Of a stretch of DNA of 52,556 nucleotides, positions 45,624 to 52,556 are shown piece after piece (the first letter of the stretch is position 1; every line of letters starts with the position of its first letter). Made by a program: the position numbers and the translations under genes. This stretch comes from Blastopirellula retiformator (lineage in GTDB: Bacteria; Planctomycetota; Planctomycetia; Pirellulales; Pirellulaceae): positions 97,740 to 150,295 of the forward strand of contig NZ_SJPF01000007.1 in the NCBI RefSeq assembly GCF_007859755.1. Reading direction: 5' to 3'. The notes beneath the pieces are model-generated. The model ran no database searches, had not been told where the DNA came from, and worked only from the letters and a program-made list of their open reading frames with translations.

Positions 45624-46343
45624 ATGGACGAACTGAAGAAAAAGGTACTACTCGATCTCTTCGTCTCGCCGTGGACCCTCGTACCGATCGTCGGCGGCTT
45701 GAGTGCGTGGCTGATTTCGTGGGGAGTCGACGGCGATACGACGTTAAATTTACTGGGACTGGCCGGCGTGTTGTCCGGCGTGGGGATTCAAGCCTCGCGG
45801 CTGATTTTCGGTCTCGAAGAGCTGACCCAAAAAGCGTACGGCTACCTAACCGAGAAACAACGACGCGAGCGAGACGCCAGGCTGGACGAACTGGCTCGCA
45901 AGCTCGAACAAGATGAGGATCCGCGGAGCGAAGAATGCCTGGTGAAGTTGCGCACGCTGTACGCCTCGCTGGAATCGGAACCCGATCCGCGCGGCGCCGC
46001 CTTCGCGTTTCGCCAGCAGGTCGACGCCCTGTTCTATGCGGCGATCCGGCAACTGGAGCGCTCGCTACGGTTGTGGGAAAAGGCGAACCGTCTGCCGCAT
46101 GGCGCCGGCCGCCCGCTGCTAATAGAACGCCAAAAGGCGGTCGACGAGGTGGTCGACACGGTCGAGCACCTGGCTCGCACCGTGCAGCAGTACCATTCGT
46201 TCCGCTTGCAGGATAGCGACGATGAGTTGTCGAAGCTCCGCACCGAGCTCGACCGGACGATGGAAGTCGCCCGACGCGCTGAGCAGGTGATGGACTCGAT
46301 CGAGTCTTCGCCTGATCATGACGACGCCAAGTACGAACTTTAA
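45624..46343 (+). CDS. Membrane protein with cytoplasmic coiled coil
   Basis: I use the ATG at 45624 (239 residues); a TTG at 45588 is the other possibility. The first 60 residues contain two hydrophobic helices (SPWTLVPIVGGLSAWLISW and LLGLAGVLSGVGIQASRLIFG) joined by a short acidic turn. The remaining 180 are almost all charged helix (EKQRRERDARLDELARKLEQ; LSKLRTELDRTMEVARRAEQV) and probably cytoplasmic. I recognise no family. It lies 60 bp before the PspA-like gene. A membrane docking partner for that protein is a reasonable guess, similar in logic to PspB/PspC, but no sequence likeness to those is visible. Confidence 0.65.
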   Translation: MDELKKKVLLDLFVSPWTLVPIVGGLSAWLISWGVDGDTTLNLLGLAGVLSGVGIQASRLIFGLEELTQKAYGYLTEKQRRERDARLDELARKLEQDEDPRSEECLVKLRTLYASLESEPDPRGAAFAFRQQVDALFYAAIRQLERSLRLWEKANRLPHGAGRPLLIERQKAVDEVVDTVEHLARTVQQYHSFRLQDSDDELSKLRTELDRTMEVARRAEQVMDSIESSPDHDDAKYEL

Positions 46344-46402
46344 CGACCCAAACGATTCACCACCAAGTAAACGAACCGCATTTTGCGAAGCGAGGTTTCT
46401 GA

Positions 46403-47212
46403 ATGTTCAAAGCAATCGGCAAGTACGTACGTGCGGTCTTCTACCTGGTCACGTTCCGTATCGATAAAGCGAGCGAAACGTTGCGGATGAACCCCGGCGT
46501 CATTTCCGCCAACTACGATCGCATCATCGAAGAGAAGCGGAGCCGCATCAATCAATACAAAGACGCGATCAGCGCCATGATCGCCCAGGAAGAGAACAAA
46601 AAGAGCAAGCTGAAGACGCTGACCGAAGAACTCGAAAAGCTCGAAAAGCTGAAGGCGGGCGCCGCCGCCAAGGCTCGCCAGGTCGCCGCCAAATACAACG
46701 GCGACGCCGAAGCGACCCGCAACGACGCCGAGTACCAGAAGTGCCAGACCGCCTTCCGCGACTTCAGCAGCACCCTGTCCGAAAAGCAGGCCCGCATCGC
46801 CGAGATCGAGGCCGATCTGGAGCAACTGGTCGAAAACGTCAACGGCCACAAGTTGCAGATTCAGACGCAACTTCGCGATCTGGAGAAGCTGGCCGAAGAG
46901 AAGCACGACGCAGTCGCCACCGTGTTGTCCGCCAGCGAAGAGCAGCAGATCGCCGACCTGATGACTGGACTGTCGGAAGACCGGACCAGCGAAGAGCTGC
47001 GGGAACTGCGCGAACTGCGTCAGAAGGCAAGCGCCAAGGCCCGCGTCAGTCGCGAACTAGCGGGACTCGACACCAAACAGGCCGAAGCCGAATTTCTCGA
47101 ATTCGCCGTCAACAGCCAGGCGAACGACGAATTTGACTCGCTCATCGGCCTGACCGAAAACAAGGAGTCGGACGACAACGGCCCGGAAACGACAAGAATT
47201 CCGGAAGCGTAA
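46403..47212 (+). CDS. PspA/IM30-like coiled-coil protein
   Basis: 269 residues, with GAGG seven bases before the ATG. The first 24 residues (FKAIGKYVRAVFYLVTF) form an amphipathic helix like the membrane-binding helix of PspA and Vipp1. A hairpin of long helices follows (SANYDRIIEEKRSRINQYKDAI; TLTEELEKLEKLKAGAAAKARQVAAKYNG), then EYQKCQTAFRDFSSTLSEK and a further coiled coil, ending in an acidic tail. The pattern fits the PspA/IM30 family, the bacterial branch of the ESCRT-III superfamily, which coats and reshapes membranes. It is by pattern, not search; a generic coiled-coil protein is the main alternative. Its gene lies in a transport array, not with pspF or pspBC. Confidence 0.7.
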   Translation: MFKAIGKYVRAVFYLVTFRIDKASETLRMNPGVISANYDRIIEEKRSRINQYKDAISAMIAQEENKKSKLKTLTEELEKLEKLKAGAAAKARQVAAKYNGDAEATRNDAEYQKCQTAFRDFSSTLSEKQARIAEIEADLEQLVENVNGHKLQIQTQLRDLEKLAEEKHDAVATVLSASEEQQIADLMTGLSEDRTSEELRELRELRQKASAKARVSRELAGLDTKQAEAEFLEFAVNSQANDEFDSLIGLTENKESDDNGPETTRIPEA

Positions 47213-47261
47213 CGAATAGCTAGGCGGACGCAGATTCAAGTCAATAGAAAGGAAGTCACCC

Positions 47262-48329
47262 GTGAGAATGTTTCAATTCGTTTCATGCGTAGCAATGCTG
47301 GCGGTCGCCGTCGGTTGCAATACCAGCAGCAACAACTCTGGCGGCGCCGGCGAAGAGACGCCGGTCTTTAGCCTGGCCTGGAGCGAGTATCCCAGCTGGT
47401 CGGTCTTTGGCGTCGCCCACGAGAAGGGCCTGATCAACAAAGACGAAGGCGCCCTGGGCGAACTGGAAAAGAAATGGGGCGTCGACATCGTCCTGGTGCA
47501 AGCCGACTACGACTCTTGCCTGAGCCAATACGGCAACTCGACCGTCGACGCGGTCTGCATGACCAACATGGACAGCCTGGCCCCGGCCACCGGTCGCGAT
47601 TCAGTCGCGATTCTGCCGACCTCGACCAGCGTTGGCGCCGATGCCTGCATCACAGTTGGCGTCGATTCGGTCGAAGCTCTGAAAGACGTTCCGACCTACG
47701 GGCTCGAGAAGTCGGTCTCGCAGTATGCGTTTGAGCGTTGCCTAGAGCTGGAAGGCGCCAAGCCGGCCGATTTCGAGTTCAAGAACATGGATCCCGGCGT
47801 CGCCGCCCAAGCGATGCAGTCAGGCGACGCGGCCGTCAAGTCGATCATGGTCTGGAATCCCTTCGTGCTGCAAACGCTGCGTGATCGCGAAGGCTCGAAG
47901 CGGCTGTTCGACTCTCGCAAGATTCCGGAAGAAATCATCGACATGGTCGTCGTCAGCAAGTCGAGTCTGGCCAAGCCGGGCGGAGACAAGTTCGCCGCGG
48001 CGGTGCTCGACGCGTTCTACTCGGTTAACAAAATGTTGGCCGATCCCGAGCAGCGTGACGAAACGCTGAAGGCGCTGGGCGAGAAGTTCTCGAGCCTGGG
48101 CGTTGAGGACATGGAAGTGGTCGTCCAAGAGACCAAGATGTACGCCACGCCCGAGGCAGGCGTCGCGTTGTTTGAAAACAAGGAGTTCCAGGACACGACG
48201 ATGCCGCATGTCGTCGACTTCTGCGTCTCGCACGACATCGTCGCCGAGAAACCGACCGTTGGATTTGGGGCCGCCGACCAGCAGCTCAACTTCGACGCGT
48301 CGTACATGAAAAAGGTGGAGTCGAAGTAG
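47262..48329 (+). CDS. Lipoprotein solute-binding protein, NMT1-like
   Basis: The GTG at 47262 (355 residues) has GGAAG six bases upstream; an ATG at 47268 is possible. A lipoprotein signal ends in LAVAVGC, so the mature protein hangs on a membrane. The remainder is a binding protein of the nitrate/taurine/thiamine-precursor class: FSLAWSEYPSWSVFGVAHEKGL, an ADYDSCLSQYGNSTVDAVCMTNMD block, VDSVEALKDVPTYGLEK and YATPEAGVALFENKEF. It is the third binding protein of the array and the only one without an OmpA domain. It directly precedes the permease, so it is the likeliest classical partner. Confidence 0.88.
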   Translation: MRMFQFVSCVAMLAVAVGCNTSSNNSGGAGEETPVFSLAWSEYPSWSVFGVAHEKGLINKDEGALGELEKKWGVDIVLVQADYDSCLSQYGNSTVDAVCMTNMDSLAPATGRDSVAILPTSTSVGADACITVGVDSVEALKDVPTYGLEKSVSQYAFERCLELEGAKPADFEFKNMDPGVAAQAMQSGDAAVKSIMVWNPFVLQTLRDREGSKRLFDSRKIPEEIIDMVVVSKSSLAKPGGDKFAAAVLDAFYSVNKMLADPEQRDETLKALGEKFSSLGVEDMEVVVQETKMYATPEAGVALFENKEFQDTTMPHVVDFCVSHDIVAEKPTVGFGAADQQLNFDASYMKKVESK

Positions 48330-48368
48330 TCGCCCCAGCGACCTACTTGATTCATCCAATCCCGCAAC

Positions 48369-48395
48369 AAGGCACGAAGCGTCGCTTCGTGCCTT
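48369..48395 (+). promoter_or_regulatory. Intercistronic stem-loop between binding protein and permease genes
   Basis: A near-continuous 13-bp palindrome (AAGGCACGAAGCG, one central T, CGCTTCGTGCCTT) lies 39 bp after the binding-protein stop and about 50 bp before the permease. Strong hairpins at this position often protect the abundant upstream message and reduce the permease message. There is no U run. Confidence 0.6.
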
Positions 48396-48447
48396 CGCGC
48401 GTTGAACGCTTCCCCCCTCTCCTGCTCAACATCGTGAGACGCCGAGA

Positions 48448-49242
48448 ATGATTCGCGGGCCCATCACCAACCGCAGCCGCATTCTGCTGGGCATCGCCAG
48501 CTTTTTCGTGCTGCTTGTCGGCTATGCCTTCATGTCGCATCGGGCGCACGTCGAAAACCCCCGCAACAAAACGATTCCCAACGCCACACAGCTGCAAGAA
48601 GGTTGGTACAACATCTGGGCCGGCGAAAACGGAATCGATCTGTGGGCCGATGTGAAGGCCTCCGCCGCGCGGCTGTCGCTGGGCGTTGGCTCCGGCGTCT
48701 TGGCGGCGTTTGTGATTGGCCTGGCGATGGGCTGCTTCCCGCTGGTCGAGGCGGTCTTGATGCCGCCGATCTCCTTTTTCGCCAAGATCCCGCCGACGGC
48801 GATGCTGGCCGTTTACTTCGTCTTTTTCGGGGTGACGGGGATGCAGATCTTCATCGCGCTGATCGCCTTCGGCATCTTTCCGACGCTCGCGCAAGCGATC
48901 GCCCAGGCCGCTCAAAAAGATGTCGACGACCATACGCTGTACAAATCGTACACGCTGGGCGCCACCGACTTTGAAGTGGTGTGGGAGGTCGTCATCCCGC
49001 AGATCCTGCCGCGCATCATCGAAAACGCCCGCCTGCAAATCGGCCCGGCGATGGTCTTTCTGGTCGCGGCCGAGTTCGCCCTGGCCGATCAAGGGTTCGG
49101 GTATACCCTTCGAATGCAGTCGCGGCTGCAAAACATGAACATCGTCTACACTTACCTGGCGCTGCTCGGCATCACCGGGCTGACGCTTGATTGGCTGTTG
49201 ATTCAACTGCGACGACGCACCTGCCCCTGGTTTGGCGATTAG
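48448..49242 (+). CDS. ABC transporter permease, NitT/TauT type
   Basis: A 264-residue inner-membrane protein with about six hydrophobic segments, beginning with ILLGIASFFVLLVGYAFM. The cytoplasmic coupling loop (EAA loop) is YKSYTLGATDFEVVWEVVIPQI, which contacts the ATPase. VFFGVTGMQIFIALIAFGIFPTLAQ and the later AMVFLVAAEFAL segment fit the binding-protein-dependent permease family of nitrate, sulfonate and taurine importers. It would work with the divergent ATPase at 37097 and with one or more of the three binding proteins. The start has only a weak ribosome-binding site. Confidence 0.92.
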   Translation: MIRGPITNRSRILLGIASFFVLLVGYAFMSHRAHVENPRNKTIPNATQLQEGWYNIWAGENGIDLWADVKASAARLSLGVGSGVLAAFVIGLAMGCFPLVEAVLMPPISFFAKIPPTAMLAVYFVFFGVTGMQIFIALIAFGIFPTLAQAIAQAAQKDVDDHTLYKSYTLGATDFEVVWEVVIPQILPRIIENARLQIGPAMVFLVAAEFALADQGFGYTLRMQSRLQNMNIVYTYLALLGITGLTLDWLLIQLRRRTCPWFGD

Positions 49243-49383
49243 TAGCCGGGAATTTCGGCATCATGTTGTACCGCGCCTGACGCTCGATTATAGTTCCCCT
49301 AAGCTCCTTTACCCCGCCTCTTGGTCGCGCCGAGCTCCCTTTCGCGCGGCGGCCCTTCCCTGTCTGAACTGCAGAATCGAGCC

Positions 49384-50652
49384 ATGCAAACAAACAAGCT
49401 ATCTCGCCGCGACCTTCTCAAGACTGGCCTGGCCGCTGGCGCCGCGATTACCTGTTGGCCGTCCGGCAAGGCTTTCGCCGCCACCTCGTTTGAAAGCAAG
49501 TTGCCGGTCAAGGTGGTGACGCAAGAACCAAAGCATCACTGGTTCGGCTACTACGACAAGCTTCAGTTTGATCCAACCGGGCGATATCTGCTGAGCATGG
49601 AGATCGACTTCGAGCATCGTAAACCGACCGCCGCAGACGAGATCGCCCTGGGGATGATCGACCTCAAAAACGGTAACAAGTGGACCGAACTGGGCAAGAC
49701 GACCGCCTGGGGTTGGCAGCAAGGTTGCATGCTGCAGTGGCTGCCTGGTTCCGACGCGAAGGTGATCTGGAACACCCGCGGCGACGACAGCTACGGCTCG
49801 CGGATTCTCGACATCAAATCGGGCGACACGCTCGAAGTTGACCAGCCGGTTTACGCGCTGAGCCCCGACCGCAAATCAGCGGTCACCGCCGACTTCCGCC
49901 GCATCAACGACGTCCGTCCTGGATACGGGTATGTCGGCTTCCCAGATCCATACGCCGATGACGACGCCCCCGCCGAGTCTGGCATCTTCTATGTTGATCT
50001 GACGACCGGCAAATCGAAGCTGCTGATTTCGCTCGCCGACATCGTCAAGGTTGGCAAAGTCCCGTGGGACGGCCCCGGCGTGAAGCACTACGTGAATCAC
50101 CTGCTGGTGAACCCCGACGGAACCCGGTTCGAGTTCCTCCACCGCAGTCGACTTTCGACCGGCAAGTGGAAGACCCGCATGCTGACCGCCAACATGGAGG
50201 GGGGCGACATTCGCGTGCTGGACGACAACGGCATGACCTCCCATTTCATCTGGCGCGATCCGCAGCATCTGCTCGCCTGGAGTAATCAACCGTCGCACGG
50301 CGGCGCGTTCTACCTCTTCCGCGATGCCGAACAGCCGGAAGTCGTCGAAGCGGTCGGTACCGACGTGATGACCCGCGACGGTCACTGCACCTACTTGCCC
50401 AACCGCGACTGGATCGTCAACGACACCTATCCCGATCGCGACCGGTATCAGACGGTCTACCTCTATCACGTGCCGACGGGCAAACGGATCGACGTCGCCA
50501 AGTTCAAAGCGCCCAAGGCGTACACCGGCGAATGGCGCTGCGACACCCATCCCCGCCACAGCCCCGACGGCAAGACCTTGGTCGTCGACGCCCCGTTCGA
50601 GGACCAAGGCCGCCAACTGCACCTGGTCGATATCTCGTCGATCGTGGGCTAG
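49384..50652 (+). CDS. Tat-exported beta-propeller-like protein
   Basis: From the ATG at 49384, 422 residues. The N-terminus has a twin-arginine signal (LSRRDLLKTGLAAGAAITCW) and AFA cleavage region. The body is made of repeating four-stranded blades typical of WD40/TolB-like propellers (YDKLQFDPTGRYLLSMEI; MLQWLPGSDAKVIWNTRGDD; HPRHSPDGKTLVVDAP). The AWGWQQGCMLQW segment recalls oligogalacturonate-lyase-like propellers, but I cannot confirm an enzyme. Export by Tat suggests that it folds in the cytoplasm first. It lies 140 bp beyond the permease and may or may not belong to the transport array. A strong terminator follows. Confidence 0.8.
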   Translation: MQTNKLSRRDLLKTGLAAGAAITCWPSGKAFAATSFESKLPVKVVTQEPKHHWFGYYDKLQFDPTGRYLLSMEIDFEHRKPTAADEIALGMIDLKNGNKWTELGKTTAWGWQQGCMLQWLPGSDAKVIWNTRGDDSYGSRILDIKSGDTLEVDQPVYALSPDRKSAVTADFRRINDVRPGYGYVGFPDPYADDDAPAESGIFYVDLTTGKSKLLISLADIVKVGKVPWDGPGVKHYVNHLLVNPDGTRFEFLHRSRLSTGKWKTRMLTANMEGGDIRVLDDNGMTSHFIWRDPQHLLAWSNQPSHGGAFYLFRDAEQPEVVEAVGTDVMTRDGHCTYLPNRDWIVNDTYPDRDRYQTVYLYHVPTGKRIDVAKFKAPKAYTGEWRCDTHPRHSPDGKTLVVDAPFEDQGRQLHLVDISSIVG

Positions 50653-50683
50653 AAAACGGGGCGAATATCAGAAGCGCACGAAT

Positions 50684-50718
50684 AAAGGCTGGTACCGCGA
50701 TTGGTACCAGCCTTTTTT
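50684..50718 (+). terminator. Rho-independent terminator
   Basis: A perfect 13-bp stem, AAAGGCTGGTACC (50684-50696) with GGTACCAGCCTTT (50703-50715), a 6-base loop, and a T run to 50718. It ends the propeller gene transcript, 31 bp past the stop. Confidence 0.93.
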
Positions 50719-50803
50719 GTTTCTTGCCCGAATCAACATTGGAACGCTATGCGATCCGATTCGGAGATTTTGTCTAAGCCCTTAACGTGTAAGAACTTAA
50801 AAG

Positions 50804-50845
50804 TGGAGCTGATGAGATTCGAACTCACGACCTCTGCATTGCGAA
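50804..50845 (-). pseudogene. 3' fragment of tRNA-Ala(CGC)
   Basis: Read on the minus strand, these 42 nt match tRNA positions 32-73 in perfect register: anticodon loop TTCGCAA (anticodon CGC, alanine), stem TGCAG, variable loop AGGTC, T arm GTGAG-TTCGAAT-CTCAT, acceptor strand CAGCTCC and discriminator A. No D arm or 5' acceptor strand precedes it, and no CCA follows. Such 3' fragments are the usual trace of site-specific integration into a tRNA gene, so this is a candidate attachment-site remnant. It is not a functional tRNA. Confidence 0.75.
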
Positions 50846-50947
50846 TGGAGTTGGAAATCGAGGAAGCGTCCTATTTCTGGGAGTTTTTCGCAGCATATTG
50901 GTTCCAGGATGTCCATGAAATGTACCACTTCCATCTCGTTTCGTGCA

Positions 50948-51169
50948 TTAATTCGTGCACTCCGCTGACGTGCCAATGAAGCTAGACACTTTGAGGTCAA
51001 ACGCCAATATATCGCACATCCCGAAACCTCTCGCGTCGCTCACTTGGGTCACAGGCCAAGTTTGTCTGTTTCGAGTTCTCCCCTTCGCATTGACATCAGC
51101 GCCGGCGGCAACCAAGCCATAGATTTCATCCAAATCGTTCGTTTCGACCACCTGACAAGGGGTAATCAT
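50948..51169 (-). pseudogene. Ankyrin-like gene remnant
   Basis: A 73-codon frame. Its first part, DLDEIYGLVAAGADVNAKG, is a good half of an ankyrin repeat. After that the sequence loses the repeat pattern. No further repeats are seen in any frame nearby, so it is probably the debris of a longer ankyrin gene, not a working one. Its ATG overlaps the stop of the small frame upstream. It lies next to the tRNA fragment. Confidence 0.4.
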
Positions 51170-51339
51170 CGTCGGATCCCTTCAGTAGTCGCTAGCGATG
51201 TCAATTGTCCGTGAGAGCGGAAAAACTGCCGAGGCGACGCACCAACAGAAAAACGGTCCTTCAGGACTTCTTGTGGATCGCGGCTAAAAGCGGGGATCTC
51301 ACCAACAAAGGCAGGGCTACCTGCATCTGCGCCGACCAT
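51166..51339 (-). CDS. Hypothetical 57-residue frame
   Basis: A short open frame from the ATG at 51339 whose TGA overlaps the ATG of the ankyrin-like remnant. The product (MVGADAGSPAFVGEIPAFSR onward) has no signal peptide and no recognised domain. The overlap hints at a once coupled pair, or at one gene split by a frameshift. Weak evidence. Confidence 0.25.
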   Translation of the reverse strand: MVGADAGSPAFVGEIPAFSRDPQEVLKDRFSVGASPRQFFRSHGQLTSLATTEGIRR

Positions 51340-51673
51340 TAATCGCCTGTGAGGGCGAGCGATCGACGGTCGGCTCGGACGAAGGCAGCAACCACCGTTA
51401 TTTTCCGAGTAAATTCAAGAGCCCAGCCACTTACTGGCGAAAGCTTCAGGCAAGCGATGGCGACGAAAATGCCTCCCATGCTTGATCGAAACTGGTCATC
51501 TGTTCAGACTGGCGACCCACAAAAAAAGCCGGATGGACCAAAAAAACAATGCCATGCGAGCTGGCGGCTGTTTTTCATGGGCGACGATTGCTGCCAAGTA
51601 ACAATTCCGAAGATGCTCGAGGCCCCCAACAAGACCTGTCCTGGTATCTTTCTGCTGCAATCGTAAATCTAGC
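51340..51673. other. Intergenic, no gene recognised
   Basis: About 330 bp. A 105-codon plus-strand frame covers most of it, but its composition is unlike that of neighbouring genes and no domain or ribosome-binding site is visible. It is probably decayed sequence of the same integration region. Confidence 0.45.
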
Positions 51674-51938
51674 TCAATGGTCGCCCGCCTCTTCCAATCT
51701 CCTCGCTTTTAATTCTTCGGCATAGCGAGCCGCGCGTTCCTTATACCCAACTGTTTCTCGAGAGCTCGTAAATCGACTATTCTTGATAGCCATCCGCCAA
51801 CGCTCGTTGTCCGCGCGCGCTTCGTCCAGCGAATATCCGTGCGTCGTTAACCACGACTCAAGCCGATCAAACTCCGACTTCTGCTGCGGCGTCCAGTGAG
51901 GCGAGCGCTGTAGCTGGACCGACACCAGAATGTCCAGG
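51674..51938 (-). pseudogene. 3' end of a gene cut by an IS3-family element
   Basis: Reading leftward from the insertion junction gives 87 codons (LDILVSVQLQRSPHWTPQQK onward) ending in a stop. The peptide is helical and charged (YKERAARYAEELKARRLEEAG) with no family I recognise. The open frame continues into the insertion element only by chance: the residues upstream are antisense to the transposase. The missing 5' part should lie beyond the element, outside this window. Confidence 0.55.
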
Positions 51939-52010
51939 TGGAGTGCTCCCCAAATCCTGATCCATTCGTTATGAAAGATCCAGAGCAAAAATTCTGGCGA
52001 AGGATTTTTT

Positions 52011-52292
52011 ATGAGTAAGAAGCGACGTCGGCATTCGGCCGAACAGATCATCAAGAAGTTGCGGAACGCGGACGCCATGTTGGCGGCGGGCAAGAGCGTT
52101 GGCGAAGTGCTCCAGTCCCTGGAGGTGAGCGAGGCGACGCTCAGCCGTTGGCGAACGCAGTACGGCGGCATGAAAAGCAAAGAGGCGAAGCGGCTGAAAT
52201 CGCTCGAGGAAGAGAATAACCGGCTGAAACGGATCATCGCCGATCAAGCGCTCGACATCTCGATGCTGAAGGAGATCGCCAAGGGAAACTGA
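52011..52292 (+). CDS. IS3-family transposase OrfA
   Basis: A 93-residue OrfA. A helix-turn-helix of the transposase-8 type fills most of it (HSAEQIIKKLRNADAMLAAG; VLQSLEVSEATLSRWRTQYGG), and a leucine-zipper-like segment follows (LKSLEEENNRLKRIIADQAL). It binds the element's ends and regulates OrfB. The last codons contain a frameshift heptamer just before the TGA. Confidence 0.93.
   Translation: MSKKRRRHSAEQIIKKLRNADAMLAAGKSVGEVLQSLEVSEATLSRWRTQYGGMKSKEAKRLKSLEEENNRLKRIIADQALDISMLKEIAKGN
52283..52289 (+). other. Programmed -1 frameshift heptamer
   Basis: G GGA AAC (X XXY YYZ) in the orfA frame, directly followed by the orfA stop TGA. Slipping back by one base enters the orfB frame, which is open from here to the end of the window. 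This arrangement is standard for making the OrfAB transposase of IS3-family elements. Confidence 0.75.
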
Positions 52293-52556
52293 CCACCCCT
52301 CAGTCGCGACGCGAGGCGGTCAAGCAGCTTCAGGAGAACTATTCGGTCTCCGAGCGGCGGGCCTGTCGCGTGCTCGATCAACCCCGATCGAGCCAGCGAT
52401 TCGAGGGGAAGCCGAAGGACGAAGACGCTCGCCTGACCAAGCGAATCTTGGAGCTGGTGCGCGAGCGTCCGCGTTGGGGCTATCGCCAGATCTGTCAGCT
52501 GTTGCGACGCGAGGGGGAAACCTTGAACATGAAAAAGATGCACCGACTCTGGAAAG
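52283..52556 (+). CDS. IS3-family transposase OrfB, N-terminal part
   Basis: Open from the frameshift site in the -1 frame to the right edge (about 91 codons). It starts KLTTPQSRREAVKQLQ, then SVSERRACRVLDQPRSS and RPRWGYRQICQLLRREG, the N-terminal helical region of OrfB. The DDE core of the integrase-like domain is outside the window. Confidence 0.88.

Larger units (their letters stand above)
51939..52556 (+). mobile_element. IS3-family insertion sequence, right end outside window
   Basis: The left end is placed at TGGAGTGCTCCCCAAATCCT (from 51939), which has the 5'-TG start usual for IS3-family terminal repeats and marks the point where the interrupted minus-strand gene stops. orfA and the beginning of orfB follow. 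The right end is not in the window, so the inverted repeat cannot be verified. Confidence 0.75.

Noticed and set aside
50804-50845. 3' end of a tmRNA
   Set aside because: CAGCTCCA also ends tmRNAs, but the anticodon loop, variable loop and T arm are in exact tRNA register, which favours a tRNA-Ala fragment.
50804-51340. Intron-split tRNA gene
   Set aside because: A group I intron in the anticodon loop was considered, but no 5' tRNA half is found upstream on the minus strand.
51349-51666. 105-codon plus-strand frame
   Set aside because: No ribosome-binding site, no domain, odd composition; it lies in decayed sequence.
1-52556. CRISPR array, rRNA or intact tRNA genes
   Set aside because: No regularly spaced direct repeats, no rRNA-like sequence and no complete cloverleaf were recognised by eye.

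Overview
The window looks like chromosomal DNA of a planctomycete, probably of the Pirellulaceae (Blastopirellula/Rhodopirellula-like). I infer this from gene content, without a database search: a secreted protein with two SHD1 (SLA1 homology) domains, a sulfatase, an eight-haem cytochrome c fused to HEAT/TPR-like repeats, a MoxR-DUF58-DUF4129 cluster, an HU protein with a long tail, and a moderately high GC content. Genes are dense on both strands, and most intergenic gaps hold palindromes.

Layout. 1-1026: partial IS4-like element inserted into a short palindromic repeat. 1441-3592: FkbM methyltransferase, an unknown small protein and an Imm49-like protein. 3879-6291 (minus): acpS, trpS, pyrD. 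6597-8194 (minus): small lipoprotein, HU-family protein, YkgJ-type cysteine-cluster protein. 8261-14108 (minus): a tightly packed unit reading GlcD-GlcF fusion, moaD, moaE, moaA, cysteine desulfurase, with two ATGA overlaps. 14428-16580 (minus): LON-N domain protein and SHD1 protein. 16859-21079 (plus): MoxR, DUF58, DUF4129. 21165-22516 (plus): nth and dcd. 22599-26116 (minus): AAA ATPase and sulfatase. 26366-34069 (plus): octahaem cytochrome, deoC, PfkB sugar kinase, glucose-dehydrogenase-like enzyme, FdhF/YdeP-like molybdoenzyme. 34175-36808: M1 metallopeptidase with HEAT repeats.

The most unusual region is 37097-49242. A divergent ABC ATPase gene faces a plus-strand array: Rieske non-haem-iron oxygenase, two-domain AAA+ ATPase (start overlapping the Rieske stop), NMT1-like binding protein fused to OmpA, secreted von Willebrand A protein, membrane-anchored binding protein fused to OmpA, membrane coiled-coil protein, PspA/IM30-like coiled-coil protein, lipoprotein binding protein and ABC permease. 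There are thus three solute-binding proteins for one permease and one ATPase, two carrying a peptidoglycan-binding-type domain, and the array also holds an ESCRT-III-superfamily candidate and a classical AAA ATPase. I read it as a wall-anchored transport and membrane-remodelling or oxygenase-activation system. Its substrate and function are unknown.

The right end (50804-52556) looks like a decayed integration site: a perfect 42-nt 3' fragment of an alanine tRNA, ankyrin-like debris, and the 3' end of a gene cut by an IS3-family element with a GGGAAAC frameshift site. Molybdenum cofactor made by the moa genes could serve the FdhF/YdeP-like enzyme in the same window.
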